Below, piece after piece: positions 33,089 through 39,629 of a stretch of 39,629 nucleotides of DNA. Made by a program: the position numbers and the translations under genes. Positions within the stretch are counted from its first letter, which is position 1, and each line of letters begins with the position of its first letter. The DNA comes from an uncultured Thiothrix sp. GTDB taxonomy: Bacteria > Pseudomonadota > Gammaproteobacteria > Poriferisulfidales > GCA-002705445. Location of the stretch: assembly GCA_902624655.1 (NCBI GenBank), contig CACNYJ010000007.1:1-39629 (forward strand). The letters run 5' to 3'. The notes beneath the pieces are model-generated. The model was not told the DNA's origin, did not search any database, and saw nothing but the letters and a program-made list of their open reading frames with translations.

Positions 33089-33394
33089 ATGAATAATTTT
33101 AGATATTTGTTAGTTCCGCTTTTATTATGTTTCAGTTTAACCGTTAATGCTGGCGAAAAAGACTTGCCTAGTGAGATCCATGTAAGTGTAAATGGCTTGG
33201 TATGTGATTTTTGCGCACAATCAATACAAAAATTATTTAGTAAAGAGGAATCTGTTCAAGCTGTCGATATTAATATGGATAAGGGTATGATTAAAATAGA
33301 ATTAAAAGATGGTCAAAATATAGATGATATGCGCGTAACAAAACTTATTACTGATTCAGGTTACAACGTGGAAAGGATTAATCGTGTCGAATAA
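33089..33394 (+). CDS. Periplasmic heavy-metal-associated (HMA) domain protein, MerP-like
   Basis: Single HMA domain with a signal peptide, 101 residues. Cleavage near residue 21 (VNA), metal site Cys39/Cys42 in NGLVCDFCAQSI, in place of the more common GMTCxxC. The beta-alpha-beta order of HMA folds is visible, ending DSGYNVERI. It resembles MerP in size and place. Its stop overlaps the MerT-like start by 11 bases, so the two work together. Confidence 0.87.
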   Translation: MNNFRYLLVPLLLCFSLTVNAGEKDLPSEIHVSVNGLVCDFCAQSIQKLFSKEESVQAVDINMDKGMIKIELKDGQNIDDMRVTKLITDSGYNVERINRVE

Positions 33395-33767
33395 AATATA
33401 TAGGCAGGCAATATTTCCTGTTTTAAGTCTGTTTACTAGTATTGGAACATTATTATGTTGCGCCCTGCCTGCATTATTGGTTACTTTGGGTATGGGTGCA
33501 GCATTAGCTGGTTTTATTTCGGTAGCTCCCTGGATAACAGTAATCTCAAAATATAAGATTACAATTTTTATTGTGGCGGGAATTCTTCTATCCTTATCAA
33601 GTTATTTTTTATGGATTAATCGTAATGCGCCATGTCCAGTCGATGAAAAACAAGCTAAAGCTTGTATGTTTTTAAGAAAATTTAGCTTATATATAATTAT
33701 TTTTTCAATAATTATTTATATAGTTGGTTTTTTCTTTGCTTTTCTAGCTGCAAACATATTTTTTTAA
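33384..33767 (+). CDS. MerT-like inner-membrane metal transporter
   Basis: Inner-membrane protein of 127 residues starting at GTG, with about four helices. The first carries vicinal cysteines at 25-26 (TLLCCALPALLVTLGMGAAL), the MerT hallmark. A loop CPVDEKQAKAC holds a second Cys pair. MerT passes Hg(II) from MerP into the cell, but no merA or merR is nearby, so another soft metal is likely. Confidence 0.72.
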   Translation: MSNKIYRQAIFPVLSLFTSIGTLLCCALPALLVTLGMGAALAGFISVAPWITVISKYKITIFIVAGILLSLSSYFLWINRNAPCPVDEKQAKACMFLRKFSLYIIIFSIIIYIVGFFFAFLAANIFF

Positions 33768-33795
33768 TAAGCTTTGTAGATGGTTTCTTTGAATT

Positions 33796-34032
33796 CTATT
33801 CTGGTGAAGTATACCTTTCGATTTTTTTCAAAAAGTCTAATATGTTTTGGCCATTAATTTTTAACTTCATTAGCATTTTGTTAAGATTATTAAAATGTAA
33901 TGCTATACGAGAATCCTTTTCTTTTATATTTACTGTTTGTTCTTTTTCTATTTTTTGACCTATTGTCTGAGTTGCACATGAAACTAACAATAAATTTATT
34001 GACAGGAAAAGAAGTAAGTACATTTTTTTCAT
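33796..34032 (-). CDS. Small hypothetical lipoprotein
   Basis: Lipoprotein of 78 residues: signal MKKMYLLLFLSINLLLVSC with lipobox LVSC, then a short mature chain rich in Lys, Ile and Asn with possible helical propensity (HFNNLNKMLMKLKINGQNI). GGAG lies 8 bases before the ATG. Its upstream region is one copy of the 124-bp tRNA-Met-associated repeat, so it may be cargo of a small integrative unit. Function unknown. Confidence 0.6.
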   Translation of the reverse strand: MKKMYLLLFLSINLLLVSCATQTIGQKIEKEQTVNIKEKDSRIALHFNNLNKMLMKLKINGQNILDFLKKIERYTSPE

Positions 34033-34044
34033 AATATTAACTCC

Positions 34045-34168
34045 ATATACCCATCTATATTCCCATGAAATAGGAAATTAAGGAAATATTTTTAAGCTAT
34101 TTTTAAAAGTGAACTGAATAAAATTAAGGAGTTAAATTGCGATGACAAAATCTTGGTGGCTATGGGTG
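34045..34168. repeat. Direct repeat copy A with tRNA-Met 3' fragment (att-like)
   Basis: 124 bp, 114 identical to copy B at 34998-35121, constant offset 953, no indel. It ends at 34154-34168 with the last 15 nt of tRNA-Met including CCA (minus sense), and begins with a paired CCCAT motif. This is the far junction expected of an element integrated at the tRNA 3' end. Confidence 0.9.
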
Positions 34169-34215
34169 TAAGCTAATATGCCTATAGATAGGTCTATTTG
34201 GGTAGTGGGATTTTC

Positions 34216-34237
34216 ATATTCCCATGTATATTCCCAT
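34216..34237. repeat. Third paired ATTCCCAT motif (arm-like)
   Basis: Two ATATTCCCAT units 12 bp apart, in the same orientation as the pairs in repeat copies A and B, 10 bp past the FkbM stop. Similar 11-12 bp spaced units flank sites of P4-type integrases, so it is a candidate integrase arm site. Confidence 0.6.
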
Positions 34238-34247
34238 TAAATTTACG

Positions 34248-34985
34248 TTACTTTAAATACCTCAGCTTTCTAAAAATAATACCAAGGTAAAATTTTCTAA
34301 AAAATTCAAATTTAGCTTTTAGTGATAGATGCCAGTTAAATGCTTTTGGCACATACCAGCTATTAAGACCTGTTCTACATATTAGTTGGTAATTATTTTT
34401 TTTCATATAATTATGTTTATCATGATTAATAATATGGTCTTCTAAAACAATTAATTTGGGCATCCAATAATTAAGTGAAAAACCATCAAACAACTCCATT
34501 TCGTGACCTTCTACATCAATAGAAAGAAAATCAAAGTTTTTTTGAATATTGTGTTCTTCTAAAACATGGTCGAGAGTTTTGCATTTTACTTTCTGAGTTT
34601 TATTAGAGCTTACACCTACAGCAATTGGTTTAGCGTTAAGTGTGGAGTGAACACCAGCAACTATTATATCTAGAATTTTATCATGATTTTTTTTCGATGA
34701 GCAAGCAATTTGAATTACTTTATTAGACCTCTTGCTTTTAAGCAAGTCTGTGTATTCTTTTAATGGCTCGATTAAAAGTCCTTTCCAACCTAAACTCTCA
34801 AGATGATAAGATTGTGAATCTATAACTGGATCATTAGCTCCGACGTCAACAAAAAATCTATCTACATCCTCTTCGTTCTTTTCATTTGAATCCAAACTAT
34901 TAAAAAATTTCTGAACAAGTTTTTGCTCAACATCTGGTCTGTTTTTAAAAATATTTGTTTTTTTTTCTTTAAAATTTAATATCAT
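34248..34985 (-). CDS. FkbM family SAM-dependent methyltransferase
   Basis: FkbM-type methyltransferase of 245 residues. SAM-binding DVGANDPVIDSQSY near residues 47-60, LLIEPLKEY, and the characteristic LSIDVEGHEMELFDGF near 155-170 are all present. Such enzymes usually O-methylate glycans or secondary metabolites; the substrate is unknown. It is the sole gene between the two 124-bp repeats and has no strong Shine-Dalgarno sequence. Likely recently acquired cargo at the tRNA-Met site. Confidence 0.88.
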   Translation of the reverse strand: MILNFKEKKTNIFKNRPDVEQKLVQKFFNSLDSNEKNEEDVDRFFVDVGANDPVIDSQSYHLESLGWKGLLIEPLKEYTDLLKSKRSNKVIQIACSSKKNHDKILDIIVAGVHSTLNAKPIAVGVSSNKTQKVKCKTLDHVLEEHNIQKNFDFLSIDVEGHEMELFDGFSLNYWMPKLIVLEDHIINHDKHNYMKKNNYQLICRTGLNSWYVPKAFNWHLSLKAKFEFFRKFYLGIIFRKLRYLK

Positions 34986-34997
34986 ATTATTTTTTCT

Positions 34998-35121
34998 ATA
35001 TTCCCATCTATATTCCCATGAAATAGGAAATTAAGGAAACATTTTTAAGCTATTTTAAAAAGTGAACTGAATGAAATCAATGAGTTAAACTGCGGTGAAA
35101 AAATCCTGGTGGCTATGGGTG
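34998..35121. repeat. Direct repeat copy B, overlapping tRNA-Met 3' end
   Basis: Partner of copy A. The upper 15 bases (35107-35121) are the 3' end of intact tRNA-Met; the remaining 109 bp lie downstream of the tRNA and end with two ATTCCCAT units 12 bp apart, just ahead of the FkbM start. Confidence 0.9.
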
Positions 35122-35183
35122 GAATTGAACCACCGACCCCAGCGTTATGAGTGCTGTGCTCTAACCATCTGAGCTACATAGCC
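35107..35183 (-). tRNA. tRNA-Met (anticodon CAT, elongator type)
   Basis: A 77-nt tRNA with encoded CCA. GGCTATG pairs with CATAGCC, anticodon CAT is at 35149-35147, and the T arm has GGTTCAATTCC. The fully paired first base pair and T-arm fit an elongator rather than an initiator tRNA; an Ile tRNA with modified CAT anticodon is not excluded. Its 3' end is the target of the repeat/integration structure. Confidence 0.95.
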
Positions 35184-35207
35184 ATATACAAGAGTCAATT
35201 ATTATAC

Positions 35208-36293
35208 TTAAACGTTATAACGAAATACAACTATATCTCCCTCATTTACCTGATAATCTTTTCCCTCTAGGCGCATCTTACCTTCGTTTTTTGAATTCGC
35301 TGTCCCTTTAAAATTCACATAATCATCATATGAAATAACTTCGGCTCTGATGAATCCTTTTTGAAAATCGGTATGTATTTTACCAGCCGCTTCTGGTGCT
35401 AATGAATTTTTTTTTATAGTCCAAGCTCTTGTTTCAGTTTGGCCTGAAGTAAAAAAAGTTCCTAAATCTAAGATATCGTATCCATGCTTTGCTACTCTAT
35501 CGATGCCAGATTCTTTTAAATTATATAATTCAAAAAACTCTTTTTTTTCCTCATCGTTCATCAAAGAGATTTCATATTCAACATTTGCGGATATAATAAT
35601 ATTTGAAATATTTTTTTCTTCACAGAAAATTCTCACTTCCTCTGTATATTTATTTCCATTAACTTCATCATCTGCGACATTTAGAATTAGAAAGAACGGT
35701 TTCGTTGTTAAGAAATTATATTGTTTTAACAATTCTTTATTTTCTTTATATATATCTTTTAGAAAGTTTCCGTCATTAAGCTCTGCTTCGACTTTTTCTA
35801 AAATTTCTAGTTCAGCAAGAATATCTTTTTTTCCAGTCTTTGATAATTTTTTTAACCTTAATAAGCTTTTCTCAACAATTGATAGATCTGACAAAAGAAG
35901 TTCAGTATTAATAGTTTGTATATCCGATAGTGGATCAATTTTACCAGAGACATGCGTTATGTCTTCGTTTTCAAAACATCTAATAACGTGTGCAATTGCG
36001 TCAGTTTCTCTAATGTTTGCTAAAAATTTGTTGCCAAGGCCCTCGCCCTCAGATGCCCCCGCAACTAAACCAGCGATATCAACAAACTCAATTACTGCTG
36101 GGATAATTTTTTTAGGATTATCTATTTTTGCTAATTCATTTAACCTTGAATCATTTACCTCAACAATCCCTACATTCGGGTCTATCGTACAGAATGGATA
36201 ATTTTCTGCTGCAACCCTATTCTTTGTTAAAGCATTAAATAATGTTGATTTACCAACATTAGGTAAGCCAACGATACCGCACTTAAATCCCAT
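35208..36293 (-). CDS. ychF: Redox-regulated ATPase/GTPase YchF
   Basis: Obg-related P-loop protein (OLA1/YchF) that prefers ATP and binds ribosomes. It has 361 residues. G1 GLPNVGKST at 8-16, FVDIAGLVAGASEGEGLGNKFL near 70-91, and the C-terminal TGS-like region with TFFTSGQTETRAWTI and GDIVVFRYNV. Start overlaps the pth stop by one base. pth-ychF is a conserved pair. Confidence 0.97.
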   Translation of the reverse strand: MGFKCGIVGLPNVGKSTLFNALTKNRVAAENYPFCTIDPNVGIVEVNDSRLNELAKIDNPKKIIPAVIEFVDIAGLVAGASEGEGLGNKFLANIRETDAIAHVIRCFENEDITHVSGKIDPLSDIQTINTELLLSDLSIVEKSLLRLKKLSKTGKKDILAELEILEKVEAELNDGNFLKDIYKENKELLKQYNFLTTKPFFLILNVADDEVNGNKYTEEVRIFCEEKNISNIIISANVEYEISLMNDEEKKEFFELYNLKESGIDRVAKHGYDILDLGTFFTSGQTETRAWTIKKNSLAPEAAGKIHTDFQKGFIRAEVISYDDYVNFKGTANSKNEGKMRLEGKDYQVNEGDIVVFRYNV

Positions 36294-36892
36294 TACTCCC
36301 TCGTATGTAAAATTTTAGTGTACTTATCAAATTCACCGTCTAGAAGAATGTCAATATCATCAAAAGAATTATTCAAAGCAATATTGATATCTAGCTCTTC
36401 CTCTTTTGATGGATTGTTTAAAACGTAATTATGGACTAATGATTTTTCGCCAGGGTGACCCACGCCAATTCTAAGCCTCCAATAATTTTTCCCAAGGTGA
36501 TTAATTATATCCCTTAATCCATTATGTCCGCCGTGGCCTCCGCCAAACTTTAATCTTACAGAGCCAACATTAAGATCAATATCATCATGTATTACCAATA
36601 CATTTTCAATAGCAATTTTGTAGTAACTTATAAAACTATTGATAGACTTTCCGCTATCGTTAATAAAATAAGTGGGTCTCATCAAAAATATTTGATTATC
36701 TTTGTAATCAACTTTAGAAAATAAACTAGATAGTTTTTTTTCTTCAGTTAAAGTAGTTTGAAATTTGTTGATAAATTTATCAAGATACCAATAACCAACG
36801 TTATGCCTTGTGCCTAATAACTTTTTTTCAGGATTTCCTAATCCAACAATGAGTTTTATCTGAGGGGGATTGCCTTTATCAATATTTGACAT
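36293..36892 (-). CDS. pth: Peptidyl-tRNA hydrolase
   Basis: Recycles peptidyl-tRNA released from ribosomes. It has 199 residues: VGLGNPEKKLLGTRHNVGYWYLD carries the catalytic His at about residue 30, with LMRPTYFINDSG, HDDIDL and GGHGGHNGLRDI further on. A 10-residue N-terminal lead (MSNIDKGNPP) precedes the usual start of the fold. It follows rplY by 33 bp and overlaps ychF by one base. Confidence 0.97.
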   Translation of the reverse strand: MSNIDKGNPPQIKLIVGLGNPEKKLLGTRHNVGYWYLDKFINKFQTTLTEEKKLSSLFSKVDYKDNQIFLMRPTYFINDSGKSINSFISYYKIAIENVLVIHDDIDLNVGSVRLKFGGGHGGHNGLRDIINHLGKNYWRLRIGVGHPGEKSLVHNYVLNNPSKEEELDINIALNNSFDDIDILLDGEFDKYTKILHTRE

Positions 36893-36925
36893 AGGTTCTA
36901 ATTAAGTTATTTACTTATTTTAATC

Positions 36926-37618
36926 TTATTCTTTTGATTCAGTTTCAGAATCTTTATCGGCATCTTTATTTTCATCATTTTTCTGATCCGATGCAACCTC
37001 TGATGCTTCTGGCGCACCCTCAACTTCTTCTTCCACCACTACTTTAGCTTTGTGTATGACAACTATTGCAGCATCAGAATCTTCATCACTATGTTGTAAA
37101 AGGGGAATCTCAACGCCATCTGGAAGTTTCAATTCGCTTAAATGTATCGGCTGATCAATCTGAAGATCAATTAGATCAACTGTGATATTTTCTGGAATAT
37201 CGGCAGGTAAACAGACTATTTCAATTTCTGTCATTAAGTGACTAATTATGCCGCCGTCAACTTTCACCCCCGGAGCAACATCTTCATTCACAAAATTTAA
37301 AGGAATCGTTACGTTAATTTTCTGATCGGCTTTGACTCTTTGAAAATCCATGTGCAGAATTTCTCTTTTTGCTGGATGTCTTTGGATATCTCGAAGAATT
37401 ACTTGCTCTTTTTTGCCTTCTAAAGATATATCAAGCACTTGGCTGTAAAAAGCATCTTGTTCTAGATTTTTTGCAATCTCGTGTTTTAGAAGTGATATTG
37501 TTTGTTCTTTTTTACCCGCGCCATAGATTATGCCAGGCACAGAACCTTCTCTCCTAATATTTCTACTTGAAGAGGTTCCCTTTTTATCACGTTTTTCAGC
37601 ATTAATTAAAAAATCCAT
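36926..37618 (-). CDS. rplY: 50S ribosomal protein L25 (Ctc form)
   Basis: Binds 5S rRNA. It has 230 residues: an N-terminal L25 domain (RDKKGTSSSRNIRREGSVPGIIYG) and a C-terminal TL5/CTC domain with LNFVNEDVAPGVKVDGG. The tail of about 40 residues is strongly acidic and repetitive (Glu, Asp, Ser), typical of the Ctc form. It lies 63 bp after prs. Confidence 0.96.
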   Translation of the reverse strand: MDFLINAEKRDKKGTSSSRNIRREGSVPGIIYGAGKKEQTISLLKHEIAKNLEQDAFYSQVLDISLEGKKEQVILRDIQRHPAKREILHMDFQRVKADQKINVTIPLNFVNEDVAPGVKVDGGIISHLMTEIEIVCLPADIPENITVDLIDLQIDQPIHLSELKLPDGVEIPLLQHSDEDSDAAIVVIHKAKVVVEEEVEGAPEASEVASDQKNDENKDADKDSETESKE

Positions 37619-37681
37619 AATGTCACATACAGTAATTTAGAGCAGTATTATCAATTAAATTTAAAGTAAGAACAAGTTTTT

Positions 37682-38638
37682 TTACTCAGTAAATAGCGAA
37701 CTTAAAGACTCTTCGGTATGTACTCTGATAATTGACTCAGCAAGCAAATTTGAAACCGAGAGCTGTCTAACTTTTTTACATTTTTTTGCGTCATCAGAAA
37801 GTTGAATCGTGTCTGTGACAACAAGCTCGTCAAGGGCTGATTTTTCAATATTTTGAATCGCTTTTCCAGATAAAACCGGGTGTGTCGCATATGCCATTAC
37901 TGCTTTTGCTCCACTATCTTTTAAAGCAACGGATGCTTTGCATAGTGTTCCCGCAGTATCAACCATGTCGTCAACAATCAAGCATGTTTTGGAGGATACA
38001 TCTCCAATAATATTCATTACTTCGGATTCATTTGCTTTTTCTCTTCTCTTATCTACTATTGCGAGGTCTTCGATTCCCAGTTGCTTTGCAACTGCTCTTG
38101 CTCTTACGACACCTCCCGTATCTGGAGAAACGATAACAATATCAGAATATTTCTTTTTCCACATATCAGAAATTAATATTGGCGAACCATAAATATTATC
38201 TACCGGTATATCAAAAAAGCCCTGCTCCTGATCTGAGTGCAGATCAACAGTCAACAATCTGTTTGTGCCAACAGTGCTAATTAGATTCGCAACAACTTTT
38301 GCTGATATAGGTACTCTTAAAGATCTTGCTCTCCTGTCTTGTCTTGAGTAGCCAAAATATGGTATTACTGTAGTAACTCTGGCAGCAGATGATCTTTTTA
38401 AGGCATCGACCATAATTAGTAGTTCCATTAAATTCTCATTTGTTGGATTACAAGTTGACTGAATTACAAATACGTCTTTGCCTCTCACATCCTCGTGAAG
38501 TTCTACTTGAACTTCACCATCACTAAAACGACCCACCAAGGCTTTACCGATTGGAATCCCAATTTTTTTTGCAATTTTCTCAGATAAATCTTGGTTAGAA
38601 TTACCTGAAAATATCTTCAAAGTTTCATAACTAGCCAT
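37682..38638 (-). CDS. prs: Ribose-phosphate pyrophosphokinase
   Basis: Makes PRPP from ribose-5-phosphate and ATP for nucleotide, His and Trp synthesis. It has 318 residues. I start at the ATG at 38638 ([16 protein letters not shown]), matching the family start; the frame runs open to 38752 but that part overlaps tRNA-Gln. [36 protein letters not shown] and the PRPP loop [11 protein letters not shown] are present. Confidence 0.97.
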   Translation of the reverse strand: MASYETLKIFSGNSNQDLSEKIAKKIGIPIGKALVGRFSDGEVQVELHEDVRGKDVFVIQSTCNPTNENLMELLIMVDALKRSSAARVTTVIPYFGYSRQDRRARSLRVPISAKVVANLISTVGTNRLLTVDLHSDQEQGFFDIPVDNIYGSPILISDMWKKKYSDIVIVSPDTGGVVRARAVAKQLGIEDLAIVDKRREKANESEVMNIIGDVSSKTCLIVDDMVDTAGTLCKASVALKDSGAKAVMAYATHPVLSGKAIQNIEKSALDELVVTDTIQLSDDAKKCKKVRQLSVSNLLAESIIRVHTEESLSSLFTE

Positions 38639-38709
38639 GGGCGCCTTGGAATCTAGTGAATTTATGTGTGCAATGATAATACAAATTACATAAAAAAGAA
38701 GTAAAAAGT

Positions 38710-38785
38710 TGGCTGGGCCGGTAGGATTCGAACCTACGTATGTCGGGATCAAAACCCGATGCCTTAACCGCTTGGCGACGGCCCA
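38710..38785 (-). tRNA. tRNA-Gln (anticodon TTG)
   Basis: A 76-nt tRNA with encoded CCA. TGGGCCG pairs with CGGCCCA, anticodon stem TCGGG/CCCGA encloses TTTTGAT with anticodon TTG at 38752-38750, T arm GGTTCGAATCC. It lies between ispE and prs, the standard gammaproteobacterial order, and is probably transcribed with them. Confidence 0.97.
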
Positions 38786-38805
38786 ATAGGATGAGTATAT
38801 ATAAA

Positions 38806-39621
38806 TTATATATTATTTATGCTGTGCACAATATAGGTTTGATAACTTTTTGGAATAAATTCCTTTGCCTTTTTTGCATCTTCTTTGTTATCAAAAACCG
38901 AAAATAAACAACTGCCTGATCCTGATACGTAACCGTTATAATTTTTCCTCATTATACTCAAAGTTTCTTTAATTTCAGGATACTCTTTACAGAGAAGAGG
39001 TTCAAAACTATTAAAACCAATATTTTCATGAATATTTCCTATGTTTATTTGCTTTGCTGAACTCTCTGGCATATATTTCTGATACATCTTTGCGGTAGAA
39101 ACATTTATCAAAGGATAAACAACCAGAAAGAATTTATTTTCAATAGAAAAATTTTGTAAATTGCTACCAATTCCAGTTGCATATGCTGGAACACCATTAA
39201 TAAAGGCGGGCACATCTGCGCCTAATTTTTCGCCCATAGCGGCTAGATCATTTTTACTCAAATTACACATCCAAAGCTGGTTTAATCCAGTCAAAATTGA
39301 TGCAGCATTCGAGCTTCCACCTCCCAATCCTGCGCCAATAGGGATTTTTTTTTCTAAGAATATCTCGACATTTTTTCTAATCTTTTTGCCTATTTTTTCT
39401 TGTAAAATTTCAACAGCCTTTAAGCAGAGATTATTATTTGGGTCAATGTCCGAATTATTTGATTTAAAAACTATATTTTTATTTGAAGTCTCAGAAATAG
39501 TAATTTGATCATATAAATTGATAAACTGAAAGAAAGTTTGAATTTCATGGAAGCCATCATCTCGTTTCCCAAGAATATTTAAAAACAAATTTATTTTCGC
39601 TGGAGACTTTAAAATAATCAC
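38806..39621 (-). CDS. ispE: 4-diphosphocytidyl-2-C-methyl-D-erythritol kinase
   Basis: GHMP kinase of the MEP isoprenoid pathway, 271 residues from a GTG at 39621. [21 protein letters not shown] at residues 6-26 and the ATP loop [14 protein letters not shown] near 94-107 are diagnostic, with the third motif [13 protein letters not shown] near the end. The eight bases beyond the start show no ribosome site, so an upstream start outside the window cannot be excluded but is not needed. Confidence 0.94.
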   Translation of the reverse strand: MIILKSPAKINLFLNILGKRDDGFHEIQTFFQFINLYDQITISETSNKNIVFKSNNSDIDPNNNLCLKAVEILQEKIGKKIRKNVEIFLEKKIPIGAGLGGGSSNAASILTGLNQLWMCNLSKNDLAAMGEKLGADVPAFINGVPAYATGIGSNLQNFSIENKFFLVVYPLINVSTAKMYQKYMPESSAKQINIGNIHENIGFNSFEPLLCKEYPEIKETLSIMRKNYNGYVSGSGSCLFSVFDNKEDAKKAKEFIPKSYQTYIVHSINNI

Positions 39622-39629
39622 TTAATTAA

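Noticed and set aside
33384-33767. Full mercury-resistance operon
   Set aside because: Only MerP- and MerT-like proteins are present; no MerA, MerR or mer operator is seen in the window.
33780-33800. Third copy of the tRNA-Met core after the lipoprotein gene (CACCAGAAT)
   Set aside because: Only CACCA matches, and the surrounding 109 bp show no similarity to the repeat copies or to the paired motif.
35503-36201. Long plus-strand open frame of 232 codons
   Set aside because: It is antisense to ychF, whose protein is fully recognisable; the frame is a composition artefact of AT-rich coding DNA.
38639-38752. N-terminal extension of prs by 38 codons
   Set aside because: It runs through tRNA-Gln and has no family similarity; the ATG at 38638 gives the standard PRPP synthetase start.

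Overview
The window is a dense, AT-rich stretch of a gammaproteobacterial-type chromosome. The order ispE / tRNA-Gln / prs / rplY / pth / ychF, the rpsP-rimM-trmD-rplS operon, pcnB-folK-dgk-panBCD, scpAB, mlaA and a Zur/ZnuABC system support this. Low GC, tiny intergenic gaps, many overlapping start/stop codons and several TTG/GTG starts suggest a streamlined marine lineage of the SAR86 kind. That last step is inference; no rRNA or marker phylogeny is available here.

Layout. 1-2514 (minus): a three-subunit proton-translocating transhydrogenase, with pntB cut by the window edge. 2642-8905: scpB/scpA, yciB, mlaA, argG, grxD and an AsnB-like amidotransferase that looks more like the N-acetylglutaminylglutamine amidotransferase group than true AsnB. 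8962-17353 (minus): a long housekeeping run of pgi, panD, panC, panB, dgk, folK, pcnB, ogt, rplS, trmD, rimM and rpsP. 17459-19709: a small accessory patch bracketed by tRNA-Leu(CAA) and tRNA-Arg(CCT), with a lipoprotein, a MORN_2-type protein and a MazG-like protein. 19714-22200: an SRPBCC protein, a cupin, pdxH, a small unknown gene and msrA.

22361-33767 is largely devoted to metals and envelope redox. It holds a tiny secreted His/Cys protein, a secreted MORN protein, a divergent DUF1326 / DUF2182 pair with a Met-rich extension, and a Zur regulon. The regulon has zur-znuC-znuB diverging from znuA over one perfect Zur operator, plus a His-rich outer-membrane protein and DUF1826 behind two perfect Zur operators 22 bp apart. 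A second four-gene set on the plus strand follows: a DUF2946-like secreted His/Cys protein, an outer-membrane barrel, a periplasmic HMA protein and a MerT-like inner-membrane protein. Together these would span the whole envelope.

33796-35183 is the most unusual part. The intact tRNA-Met(CAT) and a 15-nt copy of its 3' end each head a 124-bp direct repeat (about 92% identical, exactly 953 bp apart, no indels). Each repeat ends in a pair of ATGGGAATAT-type units and leads directly into a gene: an FkbM methyltransferase in one case and a short lipoprotein in the other. A third ATGGGAATAT pair follows the FkbM stop. No integrase is present. I read this as a tandem array of small tRNA-associated integrative units mobilised in trans, or as their remnant. 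From 35208 on, conserved genes resume: ychF, pth, rplY, prs, tRNA-Gln and ispE.

All family assignments are from motifs and remembered family features; no database search was run.
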